The notes: generated by a model from the letters alone, not told the origin. Counted from the first letter of the stretch, positions 1 through 7,734 are shown. The stretch is 64,000 nucleotides of DNA from VAZQ01 sp963725185 (GCA_963725185.1 CAVRXO010000006.1:2356001-2420000); one strand, 5' to 3'. Numbers and translations are program-made.

Positions 1-98
1 CAGCGGCTGAGCATCGCGCTGCCGGACCAACTCCGGCTCCAATCGTGACATGCCGTTACCATTTCCCCGTCGGGAACTTTCATCCTGCTGCACGTTCT

Positions 99-260
99 CT
101 ACCTCCCAATTCCAGGATGGCATTCGCTGCGAGCCGCACTGGACTGCTCTTCTTGGTCAACGTATCGGAGGATTATCAACGCAAACGATTTGCGCACAGC
201 CCCGCTGTCATTGATCCGCGTCGAAAGGTATTGGCACACCCTGTCGAGGGCAGTGGTCAT
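99..260 (-). CDS. possible small protein, 53 aa, unknown function
   Basis: This short frame reads MTTALDRVCQYLSTRIND and continues as a soluble, charged sequence ending PGIGR. It has no transmembrane segment and I recognise no domain. It lies on the same strand as the crp/fnr gene and would have been its immediate downstream neighbour before the insertion sequence arrived. A GGGATGG stretch upstream of the ATG is a poor ribosome site. The protein-like composition and collinearity are the only support; it could be a gene remnant. Confidence 0.3.
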   Translation of the reverse strand: MTTALDRVCQYLSTRINDSGAVRKSFALIILRYVDQEEQSSAARSECHPGIGR

Positions 261-365
261 GACGACACCATCCCAGGGTCGCAGGTCCAGCTAAGGTGCG
301 GCATGACACGCGTCCGGCGTACAAAATCCCGCGAGGAATTTATTACCGGACGGAATGCCTGTCCA

Positions 366-382
366 GATGTTCAAAATTGCAC
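366..382. repeat. target-site duplication, left copy (17 bp)
   Basis: The 17 bases GATGTTCAAAATTGCAC directly precede the left inverted repeat of the insertion sequence and recur exactly after its right end at 1791-1807. This copy is the piece of the crp/fnr 3' end, including the TGA, that was duplicated on insertion. Confidence 0.9.
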
Positions 383-1790
383 TGTCCGTAGCGCGTCATT
401 TGTCCGCCTTTTGTAGCGCGTGAGTTGTCCGCTTTGTTCGCTGCCTGTTCTGGGAGGCAGCGATGCGGCGGACCGAGATGCTATGGGAGGTTTTTGTGAC
501 GCGTTTTGAAGAGGCGTTTGGGCAATACCGCCGTCGGCGATTGAACGCGGAGGAAGCGGGTGAGCTTTTGGGTATGTCGGGTCGACATTTTCGCCGGCTG
601 TGTGATCGCTATGAAGAAGAGGGAAGCGAAGGCCTGTGCGATCGGCGGATCGGCAAGGTATCGCCTCGGCGTGCCCCGGCGCGCGAGCTCGAGCGGATGC
701 AGGCTCTCTTCCGGGAGCAGTATAGCGACTTCACGGTGAAGCATTTCCACGAGCAGCTTGTGCGTCGGCATAACTACTGGCTCAGCTATACGGTGACGCG
801 GCTGTCGCTGCAGGCGGCCGGACTGGTGAAGAAAGCCAAGCGGCGCGGCGCTCATCGCAAGAAGCGGGTGCGTCGGCCGCTGCCGGGAATGCTGCTGTTC
901 CAGGACGGCTCGACGCATCGTTGGATTGCGGCGCTGGGGCGCGATCTCGACCTCGTCGTGACGCTCGACGACGCCACCGGGGAGATCTATTCGGCGATCC
1001 TGGTGGACCAGGAAGGCACGATGTCGAGTTTCCTGGGACTGGCCGAGACGATCGCCGAACACGGCCTGTTCAGCGCGTTTTATACCGATCGGGGCGGGCA
1101 TTACTTCATCACCCCCAAGAACAGCCGGAAAGTCGATAAGACGCAGCTGACCCAGGTCGGCCGGGCGCTCTCCCAACTCGGCATCACCCATATCCCGTCC
1201 TATTCCCCGCAGGGGCGCGGACGGATGGAGCGGGTGTTCGGCACCCTGCAGAAGCGGCTGCCGCAGGAGCTGCGCCTGGCCCGGATCAAGACCGTGGCGG
1301 CCGCCAACCGGTTCCTCAAGGAACGCTTCGTGCCCGACTACAATACCCGCTTCGCGGTGCCCGCAGCCGAGCCTGGCACGGCCTTCGTGCCCTATGAAGG
1401 CCGCCCGCTCGTCGACGTGCTGTGCCTGCAGGAGGATCGGGTGGTTGGCGCCGACAATTGTGTCTCCTACTACCGGCGCAGCCTCCAGATTCCAGCCCAG
1501 CGCCATCGCCAGCACTATGTCCGCGCGACCGTGCGGGTGCATGAATACCCCGACGGATGGCTTGCCATCTTTGACGGCCCGCGCTGTGTTGCGCGCTTCG
1601 ACCCCAAAGGAGCCAGTCGTGATGTCTCGCGCGCCGCTTAACTCCGCTCGGCGGCTCGCAAGCCTTGTGGATTTGTGGACAGGCCAAGAAAGCGGCCTGC
1701 CCACAAGCTCCACAAGGCCAACAGCAAACGCAGACAGAAGCGGACATATGATGCGCTACAAAGCGCGGACATCTTCACGCGCTACGGACA
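383..1790 (+). mobile_element. insertion sequence, ISNCY / IS1202-like (1408 bp)
   Basis: A complete element with one transposase gene. Its tips are perfect 14-bp inverted repeats (TGTCCGTAGCGCGT at 383-396 and its complement at 1777-1790). Behind each tip the pieces TGTCCGC and TTGTAGCGC recur in the same order, a layout expected of multiple transposase-binding sites. Exact 17-bp direct repeats flank it. Long duplications of about 15-18 bp are reported for one branch of the IS1202 family and are unlike the 2-9 bp of most elements. Intact ends, intact transposase and an unmutated duplication point to a recent insertion that may still be mobile. Confidence 0.88.
463..1641 (+). CDS. ISNCY-family DDE transposase
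   Basis: 392 aa, intact, occupying most of the insertion sequence. The N-terminus (about residues 20-70) holds a helix-turn-helix (LNAEEAGELLGMSGRHFRRL) for end recognition. An rve-type catalytic core follows. Candidate acidic residues are the Asp of FQDGSTHRW (about 148), the Asp of FYTDRGGHYF (about 208) and the Glu of GRGRMERVFGTLQ (about 256), so the triad is present. The arrangement resembles transposases annotated as ISNCY (ISDol1/IS1202 type), and the long target duplication agrees. An ATG at 478 is an alternative start. The protein would cut and join the element ends in the cytoplasm. Confidence 0.88.
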   Translation: MRRTEMLWEVFVTRFEEAFGQYRRRRLNAEEAGELLGMSGRHFRRLCDRYEEEGSEGLCDRRIGKVSPRRAPARELERMQALFREQYSDFTVKHFHEQLVRRHNYWLSYTVTRLSLQAAGLVKKAKRRGAHRKKRVRRPLPGMLLFQDGSTHRWIAALGRDLDLVVTLDDATGEIYSAILVDQEGTMSSFLGLAETIAEHGLFSAFYTDRGGHYFITPKNSRKVDKTQLTQVGRALSQLGITHIPSYSPQGRGRMERVFGTLQKRLPQELRLARIKTVAAANRFLKERFVPDYNTRFAVPAAEPGTAFVPYEGRPLVDVLCLQEDRVVGADNCVSYYRRSLQIPAQRHRQHYVRATVRVHEYPDGWLAIFDGPRCVARFDPKGASRDVSRAA

Positions 1791-1807
1791 GATGTTCAAA
1801 ATTGCAC
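1791..1807. repeat. target-site duplication, right copy (17 bp)
   Basis: Exact repeat of 366-382 after the right end of the insertion sequence. It contains the TGA stop (1796-1798, minus strand) of the crp/fnr gene, so the duplication restored the stop and left the protein unchanged. Confidence 0.9.
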
Positions 1808-2470
1808 ATCAGAAGCCTTGCTGTCGGCTCCCCGCCTGATTTTGGGCTTGTCGTGCAGGATTACGTTGAGCAAGGAATTGTGGACCTTCATGTCTCCGTT
1901 GTACTCAACAAAGCCCATCTTCCGAAATTTGTTCATGAAGCCGTTCACGCGCGACCGCGTGGTGCCGATCATTTCGGCAAGCGTCTCTTGGCTGATCTTC
2001 GTTATGACCGTCTCGGGTTTCCCTTCCTTGCCGAAATTCGCCATTAGTAGGAGCACCCTCGCCAGACGCTTCTCGCTCGAATTGAAAAGCTGATCCACCA
2101 AATCTTCCTCGACGCGAGCGTTCCGAGCCAACAGGAACGACATGAAGGCTTCGGAAAACTTCGGTTGATCGCGGAGCACGTTGACCACGGCCGCCTTGTC
2201 GAGCCGCATGATGACGCAATCCGTCCTTGCTATCGCGGTCGCCAAGCGGAGTGGTTGGCCGGCCAGGCAGCCCTCGCCAAAAAATTCGCCCTGTTCCTGG
2301 AGGGCAACGACCGCTTCCTTCCCCAACTCGGATATGACGCAGACCTTGATCTTGCCCTCTTGAATGTAAAAGACAGAATCCGCCGGGTCGCCCTGCGAGT
2401 AGATTTTTTGCTTCATCTGATAGGCCGACACCGTCCTCCCGTCGTCAACGGTGGTGAGGAAGGTCTTCAC
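1796..2470 (-). CDS. Crp/Fnr-family transcriptional regulator
   Basis: 224 aa. Residues about 15-115 form a cyclic-nucleotide-binding-like beta-roll (YSQGDPADSVFYIQEGKIKV, then GEFFGEGCLAG). Residues about 145-205 form a Crp-type winged helix with a putative recognition helix TTRSRVNGFMNKFRKMGF. The N-terminal cysteines of oxygen-sensing Fnr are absent, so it is not an Fe-S Fnr; a FixK-like or ligand-binding role is possible. The assigned start is GTG at 2470 because no ATG lies between it and the upstream in-frame stop; an ATG 18 codons later is an alternative. A GAAAC-N16-CGTT motif lies about 80 bp upstream. An insertion sequence sits exactly at its stop codon without altering the protein. 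The target genes are unknown. Confidence 0.85.
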   Translation of the reverse strand: MKTFLTTVDDGRTVSAYQMKQKIYSQGDPADSVFYIQEGKIKVCVISELGKEAVVALQEQGEFFGEGCLAGQPLRLATAIARTDCVIMRLDKAAVVNVLRDQPKFSEAFMSFLLARNARVEEDLVDQLFNSSEKRLARVLLLMANFGKEGKPETVITKISQETLAEMIGTTRSRVNGFMNKFRKMGFVEYNGDMKVHNSLLNVILHDKPKIRRGADSKASDVQF

Positions 2471-2550
2471 GTCGAACGCAAGTTTTTTCTTCGCCTTGGC
2501 TATGACGTGCCCTGAGTCCCCCTTCGGTCGGAATGCGTATTTCTAGAGCG

Positions 2551-2575
2551 AACGGCCCCCGCTTTCCAGGGTTTC
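2551..2575 (-). promoter_or_regulatory. candidate sigma-EcfG promoter for crp/fnr
   Basis: On the minus strand GAAAC (2571-2575) is followed after 16 bases by CGTT (2551-2554). The alphaproteobacterial EcfG consensus is GGAAC-N16/17-CGTT, so there is one mismatch in the -35. It lies 81 bp upstream of the GTG start and is back-to-back with a second candidate on the plus strand. Confidence 0.45.
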
Positions 2576-2580
2576 CCTCG

Positions 2581-2605
2581 GGAACGATTGCCGCGCAGGG
2601 GTGTT
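2581..2605 (+). promoter_or_regulatory. candidate sigma-EcfG promoter for the nepR-like gene
   Basis: GGAAC (2581-2585), 16 bases, then TGTT (2602-2605). The -35 matches the EcfG consensus exactly and the -10 differs at one base. It lies 47 bp upstream of the ATG of the NepR-like ORF, matching the known autoregulation of nepR loci by EcfG. Confidence 0.55.
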
Positions 2606-2651
2606 CAATTTTATACAGGGAGGGCATTCAGTACTGCAGGTAGGAACGATC

Positions 2652-2828
2652 ATGCGCCGGAATGGGGCTTTGTTATCGTCTGAAAAAGCCGCCCATAGTG
2701 CGCAGGTCCTTGCGTCAATCGGGCGCGGGCTGAGGGAGGGACACGATGCTGCGCAGCCGCTCCCGGAGCGCTTCGCCGACCTCGTGAGGAAAATTGAGCA
2801 GTCAACCGGCGACGGGGGCGAAGGGTGA
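2652..2828 (+). CDS. NepR-like small protein (putative anti-sigma factor), 58 aa
   Basis: The C-terminal half reads IGRGLREGHDAAQPLPERF and then ADLVRKIE. This matches the NepR pattern IGRxLRxxY-xxxxxPxPxRFxxLLxxL. In alphaproteobacteria NepR sequesters the general stress sigma factor EcfG until phosphorylated PhyR displaces it. The ATG at 2652 follows AGGAAC by about five bases; the frame is open further upstream. An EcfG-type promoter precedes it. No ecfG or phyR gene is visible nearby, so this would be an extra or orphan NepR paralogue. The conserved Tyr of the first NepR helix is His here. The assignment rests on a short motif. Confidence 0.55.
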   Translation: MRRNGALLSSEKAAHSAQVLASIGRGLREGHDAAQPLPERFADLVRKIEQSTGDGGEG

Positions 2829-2852
2829 GGGCCGGAAGGGTGAGGGCCGGAA
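2823..2852. repeat. 15-bp tandem duplication over a stop codon
   Basis: The unit GGGTGAGGGCCGGAA occurs twice head to tail (2823-2837, 2838-2852). The first copy carries the TGA stop of the NepR-like ORF. Confidence 0.85.
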
Positions 2853-3149
2853 ACTTGCTCAAAACCCGATCTTGTCGATCCATTTCGATCCATTGCGTTA
2901 GCCACGGCGCCGGAAAGCCCTCGCGGTAGCCTGCAGCAACCGTCTCCGCATGCCCGAGCAATGCGCTCCGCAGGTCACCAGGGCAACACCGACGGTCATC
3001 TCGGCGCTTGAATACTCCAAGGGCTTCGAACACACGGATCTCGTCGCCCGCTGAGCGATTTCCGGTCCGAAGCTGTTTGCGTGCCGGCTGCCGCATCGGC
3101 TACACCTTTACCCGATCGTCATGATCGGGATGCGCCGCGGAGAGACCCC
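2853..3149. other. intergenic, no gene seen
   Basis: About 300 bases between the NepR-like ORF and the DUF992 gene. Minus-strand frames here have low-complexity, arginine-rich translations that I do not accept as genes. GGAGAG just before 3150 is the ribosome site of the next gene. Confidence 0.5.
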
Positions 3150-3623
3150 ATGCTGAATCCTGCCTTCGGCGCCGCGGCCATTGTGCTGGCGATGGCGGTC
3201 GAGCCGGCTGCCGCGCAGCAGGTCAGGGCCGGAGTGCTGACCTGCGACGTGTCGGCCGGCGTCGGGCTGATCATCACATCCCGCAAGCAGCTGTCCTGCG
3301 CATTCGAGCCGGATCGAGCCGGGCTCATGCGCGAGGATTATGACGGCTCGATCACCAAGTTCGGGCTCGACCTCGGGATGATCGGCGGGGGAGTGATGGT
3401 CTGGGCGGTGTTCACCGGAACGGTGGCGGGGCCAGGGTTCCTCGCCGGCGACTATGTGGGGGCGAGCGGCGAGGCATCGCTGGGGCCGGGCGTCGGCGCC
3501 AACGTGCTGGTCGGCGACTCAAACCGGACGGTGACGCTGCAGCCGGTCTCGGTCGGCGCGCAGATCGGGATCAATGTCGCGGTCGGGGTCGCGGCTCTTC
3601 ATCTCGGGCTCCCGCGGCGCTGA
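3150..3623 (+). CDS. DUF992 family exported protein
   Basis: 157 aa from the ATG at 3150, which GGAGAG precedes at normal spacing; the longer open frame upstream lacks a ribosome site. A signal peptide (AAAIVLAMAVEPAAAQQ) ends near residue 23. The mature part shows the DUF992 pattern: VRAGVLTCDVSAGVGLIITS, two cysteines (TCDV and LSCAF), a Y-x-G-x-I-x-x-x-G-x-D-x-G stretch, then GVGANVLVGDSNRTVTLQPV. The family is small, secreted and common in Rhizobiales, of unknown function. The two cysteines may form a disulfide in the periplasm. It appears monocistronic. Confidence 0.85.
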   Translation: MLNPAFGAAAIVLAMAVEPAAAQQVRAGVLTCDVSAGVGLIITSRKQLSCAFEPDRAGLMREDYDGSITKFGLDLGMIGGGVMVWAVFTGTVAGPGFLAGDYVGASGEASLGPGVGANVLVGDSNRTVTLQPVSVGAQIGINVAVGVAALHLGLPRR

Positions 3624-3649
3624 GGCGTCGGGGGGCCTTGCTTGAACGG

Positions 3650-3979
3650 CTACTTGGAAGCTGCAACAGGCTTGTATGATGGGACTGGATCATCAAAACG
3701 AAACGAGCCCTCCGCCTGCGCCATCTCGTGGGTTGCCGGTTGACGGCCTCCCTCGGGCAACCTCGCCAACAGGTTCTGGACAGTGTCGCGCGCGCCAGCG
3801 TTTGGGTGGGGGGTGACTAGAAATACCCCGAATATGCGCGGGAAGTGTCCATGCCACTTCTGTATTCGAGGGTCGCACGCCGAACAAACAGGCGGCAAAC
3901 CCCGGACGCGATCGGACCAATAACGGCAAAGCGCGCTATCTTCATAGCAGCCGCATTTTCCGCACCGGAACGTTGCCAT
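3650..3979 (-). CDS. small CxxC zinc-ribbon-like protein, unknown function
   Basis: 109 aa. The N-terminal half contains CGKCGC (residues 6-11), a further Cys near residue 18 and CSAC near residues 32-35, spaced like a four-cysteine zinc site. It also carries WSDRVRGLPPVCSACDPRI and KWHGHFPRI, a pattern I associate with small conserved rhizobial proteins. There is no signal peptide or membrane segment, so it is probably cytoplasmic. The C-terminal 50 residues are polar and look disordered. It converges on the DUF992 gene with a 26-bp gap. The function is unknown. Confidence 0.6.
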   Translation of the reverse strand: MATFRCGKCGCYEDSALCRYWSDRVRGLPPVCSACDPRIQKWHGHFPRIFGVFLVTPHPNAGARDTVQNLLARLPEGGRQPATHEMAQAEGSFRFDDPVPSYKPVAASK

Positions 3980-4314
3980 CGGAGCCTCTCGTCAGTGACC
4001 GCGAGCAGCCGCTCTCGTCTGCGCAGTAAACTCCCCGGCGGCGGTTGCGTTCCGGCGCTTTCACCTGAGATTGGCGTAGATCCGGCAAGCCAATACCCAT
4101 CGCTTTCTTCGATTTGCTCTCGGTCTTTCCCTTATTTGGGCGACCGTCAGGCTCGGTTGGGCGTTTTCGTTGGTAGTTCCGGCCGAGCGAGTCCGGGCAA
4201 GCTCCGCGTGGTCCAGGCGACAAGCCATCCGGGCGTGAAGTCCGCGGGCTTGCCGCGCGGTCGTTCCCGGCACAAGATGGGGCCGGCCCAAGGTAGCCCG
4301 TGAGGAGGATTTCA
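3980..4314. other. intergenic, no convincing gene
   Basis: 335 bases. Frames exist on both strands but lack ribosome sites and have arginine- and serine-rich translations typical of shadow frames in GC-rich DNA. The end holds the GAGGAGGA ribosome site of the next gene (4302-4309). Confidence 0.5.
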
Positions 4315-4965
4315 ATGAACCGTACAGCATCGAAGGTCGGCGTCGCGCTCGCCGTGGCGATGGTCTTCGCCGCACGCTCGGCCGCAGCCGGCGACATCAC
4401 CACCGAGTGGGACAGCGTGAAGCTGCCGCCGAAGCCCGAGCTCAAGTCCGTAACCGTCGATCCGAAGACCACGGCGCTGCTGGTGCTCGATCTCATGAAG
4501 AACAATTGCGGCGAGCGCCCGCGCTGCCTCCCCATCGTGCCCACGGTCAAGAAGCTCCTCGACGAGGCGCGCGCGCACAACATGATGATCGTCTACAACC
4601 TGACCGGCGCGTCAAAGCCCGAGGACATGGCCGACCCGAGCGTCATGCCGAAACCCGATGACTTCCTGATCAAGAACGGCAAGGGCGGCGACAAGTTCAT
4701 ACGTTCCAACCTCGATGCGGGCCTGAAGGAGAAAGGCATCAAGACCGTGATCATCACCGGCACCTCGGCCCAGGGGGCGGTCGCCACCACCAGCAATGGC
4801 GCTACCGGGCGCGGCTACAAGGTGGTGGTCCCGGTCGACGGCACCGCGTCGGAAGACGCCTTCCGCGAGCTCTACGGCATTTATCAACTCGCCGGCGGCG
4901 GCCCCGCCGCCCTGACGCAGAACGTGACGGTGACGCGCAGCGACCTGATCAAGTTCGGCGAGTGA
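4315..4965 (+). CDS. exported isochorismatase-like protein lacking the catalytic Cys
   Basis: 216 aa from the ATG at 4315, preceded by a strong GAGGAGGA. A signal peptide (VALAVAMVFAARSAAAGD) places it in the periplasm. The core follows the isochorismatase/cysteine-hydrolase fold: TALLVLDLMKNNC supplies the usual Asp (D59), GDKFIRSNLDAGL a candidate Lys, and VIITGTSAQGAVATTS aligns with the strand and loop that normally carry the nucleophilic Cys (pattern TGxxTxxCVxxT). At that place this protein has Ala, so amidase or hydrolase chemistry by the usual route is unlikely. It may be a binding protein or use another mechanism. No operon partner is visible. Confidence 0.7.
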   Translation: MNRTASKVGVALAVAMVFAARSAAAGDITTEWDSVKLPPKPELKSVTVDPKTTALLVLDLMKNNCGERPRCLPIVPTVKKLLDEARAHNMMIVYNLTGASKPEDMADPSVMPKPDDFLIKNGKGGDKFIRSNLDAGLKEKGIKTVIITGTSAQGAVATTSNGATGRGYKVVVPVDGTASEDAFRELYGIYQLAGGGPAALTQNVTVTRSDLIKFGE

Positions 4966-4999
4966 GGCCTCGCGCCGGTTGAGGCGGTTCGGGGACACC

Positions 5000-5166
5000 T
5001 TCCCCTGAAAGGGGGAGGTCGGATCGCGTAGCGATCCGGGTGGGGGTCCCGCCACAAGCGCCGAATTTGCGGGAAGACGAGACCCCCACCCGGCGCCGGA
5101 GCCTGTCATCGGGCCGGCCAAAGGCCGGACCCGTTGGGCGTCACCCTCCCCCTTGCAGGGGGAGGG
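5000..5166. repeat. composite palindromic intergenic repeat (REP/RPE-like)
   Basis: Three self-complementary pieces lie in a row: TCCCCTGAAAGGGGGA near 5001, GGATCGC-GTA-GCGATCC at 5021-5037 (7-bp stem) and CCTCCCCCTTGCAGGGGGAGG near 5145-5165. GGGTGGGGGTC (5038-5048) also pairs with GACCCCCACCC (5081-5091). The element lies downstream of the isochorismatase-like gene and could end transcription, but its main look is that of a dispersed extragenic palindrome. Confidence 0.7.
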
Positions 5167-5786
5167 ATTCGGCATCGCCGTGCTAAACAAGAAAATTCAA
5201 ATTCGATTGCCCTGCCGCCAACGGGCGGGAGGGTTGGAGCTTGCGGCTGCGTCGTGCAGCAATCACGCTCCCTCCATTGCAATTGCCCTACCCTTTAGGG
5301 GAGGTGTCTCCGAGAGCGCCGCGGTTTCGTCATATGCGATAGCCCTGCCCCGGCTCGGGGCCAGGGGCGGCCCCTCACGGCGTCCATAAGCCACATTGAG
5401 AACAGCCCGGGCCTGCGCCAAATGGGTGGAGCGGGCCGGCCGGCACGGCCTCGCGTCAGACAGCCCGCCGGCATTACTTTTCCACAGTCCAAGCTGAACC
5501 GAACCCATTTCACGACAGCGCTTCGATCCGAGGTAAGAAGGCGGATGTATTCGCCGGGGCGGCGGGTTTGGCTTGTTGGCTGGCGCCCCCGGGTCGCCGG
5601 GAAAGCAGAGGAGGCGGTGTGTTGCGCCGCGGTACCAAAATAGGGGGTCGGCAGGGTTTTGGGGAACTCGATCACGCAACGGGACTTAATGGTCGCCCAA
5701 GGCGCTCAACTTCGTGCGGTCCGGAACGACAGGACCTTGATCGCAAGGCCGCTCAGACCTTCTCGGTATGTGGAAAGGGCATCTAG
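5167..5786. other. intergenic with further short palindromes
   Basis: 620 bases without a supported gene. It holds smaller palindromic bits similar in style to the preceding repeat (CCCTACCCTTTAGGGGAGG near 5288 and a CCCCGGCTCGGGG stretch near 5347). Frames on both strands are low-complexity. No promoter motif was recognised. Confidence 0.5.
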
Positions 5787-6251
5787 ATGGATTGGATTAC
5801 GGTCAATAATCCGTGGCTTTGGCTGGCTGCTGCTTTGGTCTTCATAGCCTTGTTTGGTGTCCTCCTTTCGCACAATCGCCGACGGTCCAGGATCCAAGCA
5901 ACACTGCAGGCTCAACAAGGCGGCTGGACGCCGACGGGACGAATTGATTTCATGGGGCCGACCGACGTCGATCCGGAATTGACCGGCAATTTTCTGCTGC
6001 AAGCGGAGGATACGCGAATTGTCAACAGCGTCGGCGGCGTGGACCATCGCGAGATCCGTTGGCGCAAAGCTACGCTGAACGAGGCAAAGAAGGTCGTGCT
6101 GGCCTACCATGCGCAGCGCAATCTGGCGACGACGACGGCATTGGTCGTCAATGCAGCAAACGGCGACGCGGCCAAACCGGAACCCCGAACCGATCAGCCG
6201 GCAGGTTCCGACAGCATCGTGAGTCCCGCCGGCGAAGGGCACCAGGACTAG
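5787..6251 (+). CDS. membrane-anchored hypothetical protein
   Basis: 154 aa. One N-terminal membrane helix (residues about 9-28, WLWLAAALVFIALFGVLL) is followed by a basic HNRRRSR stop-transfer segment, so the rest is probably cytoplasmic. The soluble part has an ordered region to about residue 120 and an acidic, proline-rich tail. I recognise no domain. It ends 30 bp before an EcfG-type promoter that serves the next gene, so the two are probably separate units. Confidence 0.6.
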   Translation: MDWITVNNPWLWLAAALVFIALFGVLLSHNRRRSRIQATLQAQQGGWTPTGRIDFMGPTDVDPELTGNFLLQAEDTRIVNSVGGVDHREIRWRKATLNEAKKVVLAYHAQRNLATTTALVVNAANGDAAKPEPRTDQPAGSDSIVSPAGEGHQD

Positions 6252-6280
6252 GATTTGCGCGCCGATCCCGGGATCGATAT

Positions 6281-6305
6281 GGAACTTTTGCGATAAATAT
6301 TTGTT
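6281..6305 (+). promoter_or_regulatory. candidate sigma-EcfG promoter for the Nramp gene
   Basis: GGAAC (6281-6285), 16 bases, TGTT (6302-6305). The -35, the spacing and the -10 variant are identical to those of the candidate promoter of the NepR-like gene. It lies 100 bp upstream of the Nramp ATG. Confidence 0.5.
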
Positions 6306-6404
6306 GTTCACCCGGTTAGAGGAGTTGGCCGACAAAACGAATTCAAGAATGGCGCTTGAGCACGGCGTCGCGGATGTCGATTTGTCCTCTCAGGGAACAA
6401 CGCG

Positions 6405-7709
6405 ATGGCTAGCGCAAGCGTCGGCCGGACCGAGCGGAATCCCGCCGTCGGTCCGAGCAAATCCCGATTATTGGCGGTGCTGGGTCCGGGCCTGATCACC
6501 GGCGCCTCGGACGACGATCCAAGCGGGATCGCCACCTATTCTCAGGCCGGGGCGCAGTTGGGCTTTGCGGTCAGCTGGACAATGCTGTTCAGCTATCCCT
6601 TGATGGCGGTGATCCAGGAGATCAGCGGTCGCATTGGACGGGTGACCGGCCGCGGCATCGCTGGGAACATTCGAAGACATTATCCAAATTGGCTGTTGCA
6701 GGCGATTGTCCTGCTGCTGTTCGCCGCCAACACGATCAACATCGGAGCCGACCTTGGCGCGATGGGCGATGCGGTCGGACTTCTGGTCGGGGGACCGCAC
6801 CTGGTCTATGTGGTTCTGTTCGGTGCGGCATGCGCGGTCTTGCAGATCCTCATGCAATACAGCCGCTACGTCTCGGTCCTGAAGTGGTTGACGCTCGCGC
6901 TGTTTTCCTATTTCGGGACCTTGATGGTGGTCAAGGTCCCCTGGGGCGAGGTGGCGTGGGGACTTTTCGTGCCGTCATTTTCATCCGACAGTGCATTCTG
7001 GACCACGGTCGTGGCAATCCTGGGCACCACGATCAGTCCCTATCTGTTTTTCTGGCAGGCCTCGCAGGAGGTCGAAGACATCAAGGCGGTACCGGAACGC
7101 GAGCCGCTGGTGAATAAACCTCGACAGGGGCCGGACGCGTTGGAGCGCATTCGTGTCGATACCTATGTCGGCATGGCGCTCTCCAATCTGGTGGCGTTGT
7201 CGATCATCATCACGACCGCCGCGACGCTGCATGCCGCAGGCGTCACCAATATCGAGACGTCAAGCCAGGCCGCGGAGGCGTTGCGGCCGATCGCCGGCGC
7301 CTTTGCGTTCACGATCTTCACTCTCGGCATCGTCGGGACGGGCCTCTTGGCCGTTCCGGTGCTGGCCGGCTCGGCGGCCTATGCGGTCGGCGAGGCGCGT
7401 CAGTGGCCGGTCGGGCTGGCGCGCCGACCCAAGGAAGCGGTGGCGTTCTATGCAACGATCGCGCTGGCGGCCACGATCGGAGTGCTCATCAACTTTTCGC
7501 CCATCGATCCGATCCGGGCGCTGTTCTGGAGTGCCGTGATCAACGGAGTCGTGGCGGTTCCGGTCATGGTCGTCCTGATGCTGATGACCGCCGATGCGAA
7601 GGTCATGGGAAAGTTCAAGATCGCCGGTCCGCTGAAGGTGCTCGGCTGGGCCGCCACTTTGGTGATGGCGGGAGCGGCAGTCGGAATGGGCATCACGACG
7701 TTCTATTGA
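6405..7709 (+). CDS. Nramp-superfamily transporter with atypical metal-site motifs
   Basis: 434 aa with about eleven membrane helices. The first helix carries GPGLITGASDDDPSGIATYS, the Nramp position where manganese/iron transporters have DPGN. Here it is DPSG, so the metal-binding Asn is missing. The equivalent of helix 6 reads TTISPYLFFWQASQEVED and lacks the canonical MPH. The superfamily assignment is firm (COG1914-like), but substrate is not: such variants include Mg2+-type relatives and uncharacterised clades. An EcfG-type promoter lies 100 bp upstream, suggesting stress induction. The stop codon lies in a 17-bp tandem duplication. A second, differently altered Nramp homologue is encoded at 40815-42086. 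Confidence 0.8.
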   Translation: MASASVGRTERNPAVGPSKSRLLAVLGPGLITGASDDDPSGIATYSQAGAQLGFAVSWTMLFSYPLMAVIQEISGRIGRVTGRGIAGNIRRHYPNWLLQAIVLLLFAANTINIGADLGAMGDAVGLLVGGPHLVYVVLFGAACAVLQILMQYSRYVSVLKWLTLALFSYFGTLMVVKVPWGEVAWGLFVPSFSSDSAFWTTVVAILGTTISPYLFFWQASQEVEDIKAVPEREPLVNKPRQGPDALERIRVDTYVGMALSNLVALSIIITTAATLHAAGVTNIETSSQAAEALRPIAGAFAFTIFTLGIVGTGLLAVPVLAGSAAYAVGEARQWPVGLARRPKEAVAFYATIALAATIGVLINFSPIDPIRALFWSAVINGVVAVPVMVVLMLMTADAKVMGKFKIAGPLKVLGWAATLVMAGAAVGMGITTFY

Positions 7710-7734
7710 TCAGGCGGTTCTATTGATCAGGCGG
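7701..7734. repeat. 17-bp tandem duplication over the Nramp stop codon
   Basis: TTCTATTGATCAGGCGG occurs twice without a gap (7701-7717, 7718-7734). The first copy encodes the last residues and the TGA of the Nramp gene; the second is untranslated. Confidence 0.9.

Noticed and set aside
45..416. 123-aa plus-strand frame at the left edge
   Set aside because: It runs through the target duplication and into the insertion sequence end, has no ribosome site and no protein-like pattern.
481..1713. 410-aa frame antisense to the transposase
   Set aside because: Shadow of a GC-rich gene; the plus-strand transposase has clear family motifs.
3942..4583. 213-aa minus-strand frame upstream of the isochorismatase-like gene
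   Set aside because: Overlaps the start of a well-supported gene; arginine/serine-rich translation.
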